A stretch of DNA of 5,089 nucleotides from Accumulibacter sp. (GTDB lineage Bacteria > Pseudomonadota > Gammaproteobacteria > Burkholderiales > Rhodocyclaceae): contig DPSD01000277.1 of the NCBI GenBank assembly GCA_003538495.1, forward strand, positions 1 through 5,089, in the 5' to 3' direction. Positions 1 through 5,089 of this stretch are shown piece after piece. Position 1 is the first letter of the stretch. Every line of letters begins with the position of its first letter. Under the pieces are notes generated by a model that saw only the letters and a list, made by a program, of their open reading frames with translations, was not told where the DNA came from and did not search any database. The position numbers and the translations under genes are program-made.

Positions 1-186
1 TCGCGCAGTGGCTTCCGGTCCGCGGTGATAGTCGGGATTCTTGGCGAGCCATTTGGCTTGGCTGGCCCGCTTGCTTGCCGCCTTGCACGCCGCGGCTCCG
101 CAATAACGCTGATGCCGCGCGTTACGCGTGTCCGGCACAAACGCCTGACCGCAGTTCACGCATGGGTCCCGCTTCTCTCTGCCCAT
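1..186 (-). CDS. Small cysteine-rich (zinc-ribbon-like) protein, C-terminus cut by window edge
   Basis: I translate 62 residues from ATG at 186-184 down to base 1, with the frame still open at the edge. The N-terminus begins MGREKRDPCVNCGQAF. Cysteines sit at residues 9, 12, 29 and 34 (C-x2-C-x16-C-x4-C), followed by a basic stretch rich in Lys, Ala and Ser with an AKWLAKNPDYHRGPE segment. That spacing is what a small structural zinc finger would need. I recall similar 'RNARHQRYC...C' hypothetical proteins next to transposases and recombinases in proteobacteria, but I know of no demonstrated function. The start is fixed by a strong Shine-Dalgarno at 193-200. The gene points away from the recombinase block, so it is divergently transcribed from it. 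Metal binding is inference from the cysteine spacing; nucleic-acid binding is a further guess. Confidence 0.8.
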   Translation of the reverse strand, partial: MGREKRDPCVNCGQAFVPDTRNARHQRYCGAAACKAASKRASQAKWLAKNPDYHRGPEATAR

Positions 187-192
187 CTCGTG

Positions 193-200
193 TCACCTCC
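193..200 (-). promoter_or_regulatory. Strong Shine-Dalgarno for the cysteine-rich protein
   Basis: On the minus strand this reads GGAGGTGA, essentially the full anti-16S complement, six bases ahead of the ATG at 186-184. It fixes the start of the cysteine-rich gene and argues that the gene is really translated. Confidence 0.85.
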
Positions 201-370
201 CGCTTCATCACAAGACGGGCTACTACACGATCTGGAAAGAAAACCGAAGAAGACAGAAACAGCGAAGAAAAACCAGATCTCGATAAAGCGATCAAAGAAC
301 ATCCAGCCCAAGGACAGCCACTTTCATGCCGGCTGACGGCGACCAGTTTCAGGTTGGCCGCGACACCGTT
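201..370. other. Divergent intergenic stretch, likely containing an old junction
   Basis: No convincing gene is present. Bases 232-300 are clearly A-rich on the plus strand, unlike the GC-rich flanks, which fits a promoter or operator region for the minus-strand gene. A 7-bp inverted repeat, GATCTGG (229-235) and CCAGATC (273-279), is separated by 37 bases and could be a binding site or chance. I found no good -35/-10 pair. A 17-codon ORF at 326-379 has an AAGGA 11 bases upstream but resembles nothing I know. Helicase-like sequence begins abruptly around 370, so a deletion or insertion junction probably lies in the 190-370 interval. Confidence 0.5.
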
Positions 371-750
371 CCGACCTAGCCCGGATTCTCAAGAGGTTCG
401 GCAGAGCAGCACGCCACCTGGACAAGAACCCGCAGACGCTGCGCGACTGGAACGCCGGCAAGATTCCCCTCCTGGTCGCCCATCCGGCCAGCGCCGGGCA
501 CGGGTTGAACCTCCAGGATGGCGGCAACATCCTGGCCTACTTCTCCAGTGGCTGGAATCTCGAAGAGGACCAGCAGATTCTGGAACGTATTGGCCCCACA
601 CGCCAGGCCCAGGCTGGCCACAACCGCGAGGTCTATGTGCATCGCATCGTCGCCAGAGACACCGTCGATGAACTCGTGGCCGTGCGCCGACAGACCAAGG
701 CCGACGTGCAACAGATTCTCCTGGACTACATGAAACGGACGCCCTCATGA
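337..750 (+). pseudogene. Truncated phage-type SNF2/DEAD-like helicase, C-terminal remnant
   Basis: The frame is open from just after a stop at 334-336 to TGA at 748-750. From about base 370 it reads as the end of a helicase C-terminal domain: SDLARILKRF, then LDKNPQTLRDWNAGKIP, then LLVAHPASAGHGLNLQ, then a motif VI-like ERIGPTRQAQAGHN, and an IVARDTVDELV tail. The DWNAGKIP...VAHPASAGHGLNLQ...ERIGPTRQ order is characteristic of phage and prophage SNF2-type helicases of roughly 450-500 residues. Only about the last 125 residues remain: both ATPase domain 1 and the start of domain 2 are absent, and no start codon with a good ribosome site is seen (ATG at 505 is inside the domain). It cannot be an active motor. 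Its stop overlaps the next start (ATGA, 747-750), as the downstream genes also do, which suggests it was the upstream member of the same operon before truncation. Confidence 0.8.
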
Positions 751-917
751 ACCGCGACGAGGTCCCGCGAGCCGGCGCGGTGTCGCCGATTCGCGCCATC
801 GCCATGATCTTGGCCTACGGCGTCCTGCGCCTGCAGGCGCGCCAGAAAGCCCTTGATACCTGCACCGAACAGCGCGTTCATGACCCTGTTCTGAACCCCA
901 ACGGAGACATGGCATGA
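747..917 (+). CDS. Small 56-residue protein in the recombinase operon
   Basis: It starts at ATG 747-749, overlapping the helicase remnant's TGA as ATGA, and ends at TGA 915-917, overlapping the DUF2924 start in the same way. The protein begins MNRDEVPRAGAVSPIRAIAM and has a short helix-forming, moderately hydrophobic centre (IRAIAMILAYGVLRLQARQKAL, residues 15-36). That stretch is too interrupted by Arg to be a confident membrane segment. Only a weak CGGA (736-739) precedes the start, so translation probably depends on coupling to upstream translation. I recall comparable short ORFs ahead of DUF2924 genes, but have no named family. The double overlap with neighbours is the main evidence that it is real. 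Function unknown; an amphipathic helix or protein-protein role is a guess. Confidence 0.65.
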   Translation: MNRDEVPRAGAVSPIRAIAMILAYGVLRLQARQKALDTCTEQRVHDPVLNPNGDMA

Positions 918-1354
918 CTGACGTACTGGCCCGGGTGGTGGCCCTCAAAACCACCCCGATTCCTGAACTCAAGAAACTGTGGCGCGACCTGTTCGACACC
1001 GAGCCGCCCGCTTACAACCGGCGATTTCTGGAGAACCGGCTGGCCTATCGCCTGCAGGAACTGGCGCATGGCGGACTGAAGACGAGCACCGTGAAACGCC
1101 TGGAGCAACTCGGCGAGCAACTCGACGGCGGAAAGGCGCGGGTTCGCAGCCGGCGTGTGGATGAGCGCCCGGTCGCCGGGACCAAGTTGATCCGGGAATG
1201 GCAGGGCGCCGCCTACGAGGTCGTGGTGCAGCCTGATCACTTCGAGTTCCAGGGCCAGCGGTACCAGTCGCTGTCGGCAATCGCCAAAGCGATCACCGGC
1301 ACGGTCTGGAATGGCTGGATGTTTTTTGGCCTGCGCGCCCGGAGGCCGGCATGA
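914..1354 (+). CDS. DUF2924 family protein
   Basis: This 146-residue protein matches DUF2924 (PF11149) from memory. An N-terminal helical part (residues 1-60) carries PELKKLWRDLFDTEPPAYNR and FLENRLAYRLQELAHGGL. A C-terminal half contains GTKLIREWQGAAYEVVV, then QRYQSLSAIAKAITGT and the signature VWNGWMFFGL near the end. It has no catalytic motif I recognise. DUF2924 genes are commonly found immediately upstream of large serine recombinases in proteobacteria, as here, and the biochemical role is unknown; a DNA-binding accessory or directionality factor is a plausible inference. The start is supported by GGAG at 903-906, seven bases ahead, and by the ATGA overlap with the 56-residue ORF. Its stop overlaps the recombinase start, also as ATGA (1351-1354). 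Confidence 0.92.
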   Translation: MTDVLARVVALKTTPIPELKKLWRDLFDTEPPAYNRRFLENRLAYRLQELAHGGLKTSTVKRLEQLGEQLDGGKARVRSRRVDERPVAGTKLIREWQGAAYEVVVQPDHFEFQGQRYQSLSAIAKAITGTVWNGWMFFGLRARRPA

Positions 1355-2688
1355 GCGCCATCACCCGGAAACTGCGCTGCGCCATCTACACCCGGAAATC
1401 CACCGAGGAAGGGCTGGATCAAGCCTACAACTCTCTGGATGCCCAACGCGATGCGTGCGAAGCCTACATCGCCTCGCAGAAGTCCGAAGGCTGGGTGGCG
1501 CTGGACGACGCCTATAACGATGGCGGGTACTCCGGCGGCACCCTCAACCGGCCTGCCATCCAGCGCCTGCTGGACGATGTCCGCGAAGGCCTGGTCGATG
1601 TGATCGTCGTCTACAAGATCGACCGCCTGTCGAGATCACTGGCCGATTTCGCGAAACTGGTCGAACTGTTCGACGCGCAGAAGGTGACCTTCGTGAGCGT
1701 CACGCAGTCGTTCAACACCACCACGTCGATGGGGCGGCTGACGCTAAACATCCTGCTGTCCTTTGCGCAGTTTGAGCGGGAACTTGGCGGCGAACGCGTG
1801 CGGGACAAGATCGCCGCCAGTCGGGCCAAGGGTATCTGGATGGGCAGGATGCCCCCGCTGGGGTACGATGTCGTCGAGCGCAAGCTGGTGCCAAACCCCA
1901 CCGAGGCGGCGCTGGTCAGGCGGATATTCGAGCGGTACATCGCGCTCGGGTCGATGACCACCTTGTGCCGGGAACTGCGGGCCGAGGGGGTGACGACGAA
2001 GTCGTGGACGACGCTCAAGGACACGACCCGTACCGGCAAGTTGATCGACAAGGGCTACCTGTACAAACTCTTCAAGAATCCGGTGTTCATCGGCGTCGCT
2101 GCCTACAAGGGCAAGCACTTCGCTGGCGAGCATGACGCGATCCTGGACCGTGCCGTCTGGGAGCAGGTGCAGGCGATGTTGGGCCGCGGGGAGTCGGAAC
2201 AACGTGCTCGGCAGAACCGTCCATCGCGGGCGCCTGCACTATTGAAGGGCCTGATCTTCGCCGATGATGGTTGGGCCATGACGCCCGGCGCCACCTACAA
2301 GGGCGACAAGCTGTATCGCTACTACGTCAATACGGCGTCGATGAAGATCGGCAAGGATGCGTGCTCGGTGTCTCGTGTTCCAGCCGGAGAGATCGAGGCG
2401 GCGGTGATCGCGCAGGTCAGGAAGGTATTGCAGGCGCCCGAGGTCATGTCGCAGGCCATCCGCGAGGTGGTAGCGCTGGATCCGGCAGCAGACGCACAGC
2501 AGGTCATTCTGACGCTGCAGTCGATCGAGCCGGTGTGGGACGAACTCTTCCCCGCCGAGCAGGCGCGGATCGTTCAACTGCTCGTGGAACGGGTCACGGT
2601 CAGCCCCACGGGCCTGCGCATCGACATGAAAGCGGCGGGCATGAAGGAACTGATCCAGTCCGTGATGCCAGGGAGAAAGGCTGCGTGA
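1351..2688 (+). CDS. Large serine recombinase (recombinase family protein)
   Basis: The 445-residue protein has the resolvase/invertase catalytic domain at about 8-160: nucleophile Ser17 in IYTRKSTEEG, SLDAQRDACEAYI (28-40), DGGYSGGTLNRP (57-68), KIDRLSRS (89-96), and the long-helix segment LSFAQFERELGGERVRDKIA (136-155). The 'recombinase' domain follows (about 170-285, PPLGYD to the LYKLFKNPVFIGVA region), then LLKGLIF at about 300 and a C-terminal coiled region. These enzymes cut and rejoin DNA at short att or res sites through a phosphoserine intermediate, for integration, excision or transposition. The usual zinc-ribbon cysteines after LLKGLIF are largely gone: the segment reads FADDGWAMTPGATY, with a lone Cys later in KDACSVSRVPAGEIE, so the ribbon is degenerate. 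I recall the DUF2924-linked subgroup sharing that trait. At 445 residues it is on the short side for the class. GGAGG at 1341-1345, five bases before ATG, sets the start. The catalytic residues look intact. Confidence 0.97.
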   Translation: MSAITRKLRCAIYTRKSTEEGLDQAYNSLDAQRDACEAYIASQKSEGWVALDDAYNDGGYSGGTLNRPAIQRLLDDVREGLVDVIVVYKIDRLSRSLADFAKLVELFDAQKVTFVSVTQSFNTTTSMGRLTLNILLSFAQFERELGGERVRDKIAASRAKGIWMGRMPPLGYDVVERKLVPNPTEAALVRRIFERYIALGSMTTLCRELRAEGVTTKSWTTLKDTTRTGKLIDKGYLYKLFKNPVFIGVAAYKGKHFAGEHDAILDRAVWEQVQAMLGRGESEQRARQNRPSRAPALLKGLIFADDGWAMTPGATYKGDKLYRYYVNTASMKIGKDACSVSRVPAGEIEAAVIAQVRKVLQAPEVMSQAIREVVALDPAADAQQVILTLQSIEPVWDELFPAEQARIVQLLVERVTVSPTGLRIDMKAAGMKELIQSVMPGRKAA

Positions 2689-3094
2689 TGGATAGCGATG
2701 TCATTTCTGTGGATCTGCCAATGACCTTCAAGCGGCGAGGTGGGCGCAAGGTGATCGTATTGCCGGATGGGACTCACGGCAACCCGGTGCCGATGGCGAC
2801 GATCGACAACACCATGATCAAGGCGGTCGCGCGGGCATTTCGCTGGCAGAAGCTGCTGGAGAACGGTACCTACGGCTGCCTGGACGAGATCGCCAAAGCG
2901 GAACCAAAGCGGAACGCATCGGGCCTTCGTTCGTGAGTCGTGTGATCCGGTTGGCGCTGTTGGCACCGGACATCGTGGAAGCCATTCTTGCGGGGAAACA
3001 GCCTGCGACCCTGACGCTGAAGGACTTGATGCAGCCGTTTCCGGTGGAGTGGGCGAGGCAGCGGGAGCGGTTTGGCGTTGAGGTGAGGCGGTGA
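2688..3094 (+). pseudogene. KorB/ParB-like helix-turn-helix protein, frameshifted by an 11-bp duplication
   Basis: ATG 2688-2690 shares one base with the recombinase stop; AAGG at 2677-2680 precedes it by seven bases. As written, frame one ends at TGA 2934-2936 after 82 residues, the last ten of which are out of register. The rest continues in another frame from about 2916 to TGA 3092-3094. The break is an exact tandem copy of CAAAGCGGAAC (2894-2904 and 2905-2915). Deleting one copy gives a continuous 131-residue protein reading LDEIAKAERIGPSFVSRV across the join, then IRLALLAPDIVEAIL and a PFPVEWARQRERFG tail. The 'IA.AE.I..SFVSRV.RLALLAP.IV.AI' pattern resembles the helix-turn-helix of KorB/ParB-type DNA-binding proteins. 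I recall homologues directly downstream of DUF2924-linked recombinases. A role as regulator or accessory DNA-binding factor is inferred. The frameshift splits the helix-turn-helix. GTG at 2933-2935 overlaps the premature stop and could allow restart of a 53-residue C-terminal piece. Confidence 0.88.
2894..2915 (+). repeat. Perfect 11-bp tandem duplication causing a frameshift
   Basis: CAAAGCGGAAC occurs twice back to back (2894-2904, 2905-2915) with no mismatch. Since 11 is not a multiple of three, it shifts the reading frame of the small helix-turn-helix gene. Loss of one unit would restore it. Confidence 0.97.
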
Positions 3095-3271
3095 GTTCGG
3101 GTTTGCCGCCGGGTGGTTGTCCGGCATAATGGAGCGGGCTGCCTGCCGTTGCTGGTGGACTTCCAGGCGACAGCGAACTCCCCTTTCTTGGTCTTCTGGG
3201 TCATGCTATCAGCCACCGCCCCCCATCTACTTATCCTCATGACGCACACGGGTTAGTGTCTTCCGACAGGT
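3095..3271. other. Convergent intergenic gap between the recombinase cassette and the helicase gene
   Basis: These 177 bases lie between two genes ending towards each other. I see no RNA gene and no strong rho-independent terminator (no stable stem followed by a T-run). The right end of the mobile cassette should lie here, but I cannot identify an att core by eye. On the minus strand an ATG at 3204-3202 opens a frame starting MTQKTKKGEFAVAWKSTSNG, preceded by GGTGG eight bases upstream. It runs on antisense into the broken helix-turn-helix gene, so it may be the severed start of a gene that once followed the helicase, or chance. Confidence 0.45.
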
Positions 3272-3279
3272 TCATGAGG
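3235..3279. repeat. 8-bp inverted repeat flanking the helicase stop region
   Basis: CCTCATGA (3235-3242) and TCATGAGG (3272-3279) are perfect inverted copies separated by 29 bases; the right arm includes the helicase stop codon. They could form a weak hairpin at the 3' end of the helicase transcript or mark an element boundary, but at this length chance is quite possible. Confidence 0.3.
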
Positions 3280-5089
3280 GACGTCCAGCCCGAGCCAGTA
3301 GCTCGGAGAGTTCATAGTTCACACTGGTTGCCCCAAAGTCAGGCTCCCGTTGGAAAGGCTGGCGCAGGTAGTGCACGCGGCATCCTTCGTACAAGCCATA
3401 GCCTGGTTCAGCGTCCTGCACGGCAAATGCATCACCTTGGAAATCCGCAGGGGGGACCAAAACTAGCGCCAGGATGAAATCCTCCGGTTTGTTGAAGGCG
3501 GTGAGTATTTCGTTCTTGGTAACGGTGACGGTCTTGGCACCCTGTATGCGTCCCTTTACCTCGATGAAACGCAACTTGCCTGAGTCGGGCACGCGAGACT
3601 CGATGTCGTAACCGATCTTTTGGGCGGCTACATTGCTGGACTCGAAGCCCAGTTGGTTTTCGACGGCGATCACCGCCTGCATGGCCAGTGCTTCGACGCG
3701 GCGGGCCTCATGGGCAAACAGACTGGATTCCTCCGTGCGCTCACCACGCTGGCGGGCCAGCAGGCCGGCTGGGATGATCAAAGCGCCACCGACAACGACT
3801 GGCGGTTGGGCAACGATCTGCTTTTCCTGAGCGAGTTCTTCCAAACGGTTCTTGAGCCTGACCTGTAGATCGTCGGCGCGGCCGCGAGCCTTGTCGGAGT
3901 TCACGCGTGCATTGGGGTGCCCGGCAAGTTCCAGTTCGCGTAGTTGGCTGGCGCGGAAATCCCAGTAGTTGATCTCCTTGGTCAGCCGGTCTTTGACCGC
4001 CTGCTCGGTTCGTCCTACCAGATCGAGTTTGCGACTGCGGACTTCAAGGAGATGATCCACAGCCAGATGAGTGATGGCATGCTCGACGGCCACCTTCTCC
4101 AGGTCCTGTTCCAGCCAGGGCGCGGCCAAGTCCGCCTGGATGAGTGGGTGTTCTCCTTCCTTAAGGGGGCGGTAGTCCAAGTAGGGAGCCGCACCGGATG
4201 ATCGGGCTTCGCCATTGGCGTCAATCTCGACGAACTGCATACGGCGTGAAATGACCCGACGATTGCCTGAAGTATCCAATCGCCCATCGGCAACGACATG
4301 TTCGAGGTAGAACAGGACTCGCACAGTCTCACCCGGGTCGTCGTCGTTGATCAGCACCGCGCCGCGCTTCAGCAGCTCACGGTTTCTCTCCAAGATGAGA
4401 TCAGAGACCGACTCCAGGAGGGGTTGTCCAGGACAGATGAACTCGGCGCTAGCCTTGCCGGGCACGTTGATAAGCGCTTTTTCGAAGCAGATCCGCTCAT
4501 AGCGTTGCAGGATAGGTGCGCCAACACCAATCTGCCGGTCCCGCGACCGGATGAGCGCTGGGACATGAGTGACTTCATAGCGCTTGGGTTCACGTTCCTT
4601 GAGGCTGCCGCCGTAATGCTTGAAGGCTTCGATGAAGAAGGCGGCGATGAAGTGGGGCTGAAGTCGACGGGCCTCGATCCGCTCCATTTGCTCGCGGATG
4701 CGACGCACGCGGCTGGTGTCCATGGAGTCGTGGGCGAGGGCCCGTTCCTCGATGAGATGGCGCAAATGAACACGATCGAGGCGTTCTTCTACAATCTGAT
4801 TAAGCCGGGCGCGCACTTCTTCCTTATCGCCATACCGGACGGCGTCGATAAGCAGTTGGCGTAGCTCGGTGCCATCAATAGCCTTACCCAACACATCAAA
4901 TACCCTGCCCCCCAATGCCAAACGCTCAATTTCCAGTTTGCGCAGCAGCGTGTGGTAGACCTCGCCCTCGCGGGTGTTCTCGGAAACCAGGTTCCACAGA
5001 TGGCAGACCTCTGTCTGGCCGATACGGTGGATGCGTCCAAAACGTTGCTCCAACCGGTTAGGGTTCCAGGGCAGGTCGTAATTGACCAT
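3272..5089 (-). CDS. drmD: SNF2-family helicase C-terminal part with DUF3883 domain, DrmD-like (class 1 DISARM); N-terminus outside the window
   Basis: The visible 605 residues run from the right window edge to TGA at 3274-3272; the ATG at the edge is internal. The first residues, NYDLPWNPNRLEQRFGRIHRIGQ (about 3-25), are helicase motifs V and VI with the QRxGRxxRxGQ arginine fingers, so the ATPase motor lies mostly upstream. A long, mainly helical region follows (about 40-480: charged HLRHLIEERAL, RRLQPHFIAAFFIEAFKHYGG, then YLDYRPL). Residues about 490-541 match DUF3883/NO VEIN C-terminal: GYDIES, then LRFIEVKGR, VTVTKNE and FILALVLV. The D...ExK layout resembles PD-(D/E)xK nucleases. SNF2 motor plus this middle region plus DUF3883 is the layout I associate with DrmD, which in class 1 DISARM acts with a methylase (DrmMI) and DrmA/B/C to block phage DNA. 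The C-terminus (ELSELLARAGRPS) looks natural and the frame is unbroken. Without the N-terminus or partner genes, a stand-alone SNF2-DUF3883 defence helicase remains possible. Confidence 0.8.
   Translation of the reverse strand: MVNYDLPWNPNRLEQRFGRIHRIGQTEVCHLWNLVSENTREGEVYHTLLRKLEIERLALGGRVFDVLGKAIDGTELRQLLIDAVRYGDKEEVRARLNQIVEERLDRVHLRHLIEERALAHDSMDTSRVRRIREQMERIEARRLQPHFIAAFFIEAFKHYGGSLKEREPKRYEVTHVPALIRSRDRQIGVGAPILQRYERICFEKALINVPGKASAEFICPGQPLLESVSDLILERNRELLKRGAVLINDDDPGETVRVLFYLEHVVADGRLDTSGNRRVISRRMQFVEIDANGEARSSGAAPYLDYRPLKEGEHPLIQADLAAPWLEQDLEKVAVEHAITHLAVDHLLEVRSRKLDLVGRTEQAVKDRLTKEINYWDFRASQLRELELAGHPNARVNSDKARGRADDLQVRLKNRLEELAQEKQIVAQPPVVVGGALIIPAGLLARQRGERTEESSLFAHEARRVEALAMQAVIAVENQLGFESSNVAAQKIGYDIESRVPDSGKLRFIEVKGRIQGAKTVTVTKNEILTAFNKPEDFILALVLVPPADFQGDAFAVQDAEPGYGLYEGCRVHYLRQPFQREPDFGATSVNYELSELLARAGRPS

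Noticed and set aside
326..379. 17-codon ORF with AAGGA upstream
   Set aside because: It is very short, the ribosome-site spacing is long, and it has no recognisable similarity; it is mentioned only in the intergenic note.
75..671. 198-codon plus-strand open frame
   Set aside because: It overlaps the cysteine-rich gene antisense and the helicase remnant in another frame; the protein is rich in Pro, Arg and Ser with no domain, typical of a GC-rich shadow.
337..750. Idea that the left helicase piece is the missing half of the right-hand helicase
   Set aside because: Both are C-terminal ends: each carries its own motif VI (ERIGPTRQ versus QRFGRIHRIGQ) and its own stop, so they are different proteins.
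2894..2936. Programmed ribosomal frameshift in the HTH gene
   Set aside because: No slippery heptamer or downstream pseudoknot is evident, and an exact 11-bp duplication fully explains the shift.
2818..3249. 143-codon minus-strand open frame over the HTH gene
   Set aside because: Most of it is antisense to the broken HTH gene and low in recognisable content; only its first residues are kept as a possible severed gene start.
3095..3271. Bidirectional rho-independent terminator between the convergent genes
   Set aside because: Stems such as ACAC/GTGT at 3245-3259 are only four base pairs and lack a T-run on either strand.
4298..4864. 188-codon plus-strand open frame inside the helicase gene
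   Set aside because: It is fully antisense to a recognisable SNF2-DUF3883 protein, has no supporting ribosome site that I can see, and resembles no family.

Overview
The window is 5,089 bp of GC-rich DNA with tightly packed, overlapping genes. It looks like an accessory region (defence island or integrated element) of a proteobacterium. A beta- or gammaproteobacterium is my best guess, from the codon use and from remembered relatives of the DUF2924/recombinase cassette. I see no rRNA, tRNA or CRISPR array.

Left end (1-370): the N-terminal 62 residues of a small cysteine-rich (CxxC...C-x4-C) protein lie on the minus strand behind a perfect-looking Shine-Dalgarno. A 150-180 bp divergent intergenic stretch follows.

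Centre (about 370-3094): a plus-strand block is joined by stop/start overlaps. It runs from the C-terminal end of a phage-type SNF2 helicase (an N-terminally truncated remnant), to a 56-residue protein, a DUF2924 protein, a large serine recombinase, and a small KorB/ParB-like helix-turn-helix protein. The last gene is broken by an exact 11-bp tandem duplication. Removing one copy restores a continuous 131-residue protein, so this is a recent, potentially reversible lesson in slippage rather than old decay.

Right end (3272-5089): the C-terminal 605 residues of a large SNF2-family helicase run on the minus strand and off the window edge. They end with a DUF3883 (NO VEIN C-terminal, nuclease-like) domain. 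The overall pattern matches DrmD, the SNF2 helicase of class 1 DISARM anti-phage systems. No methylase (drmMI) or other DISARM gene follows it in the window; the next thing downstream is the convergent recombinase cassette.

Interpretation: a serine-recombinase mobile cassette, with a leftover of an older phage-like operon at its upstream side, sits tail to tail against a DISARM-like helicase gene. The cassette, not phage defence itself, may be the less-described system here: three small partner proteins are translationally coupled to a recombinase. Element ends (att sites) could not be located by eye.
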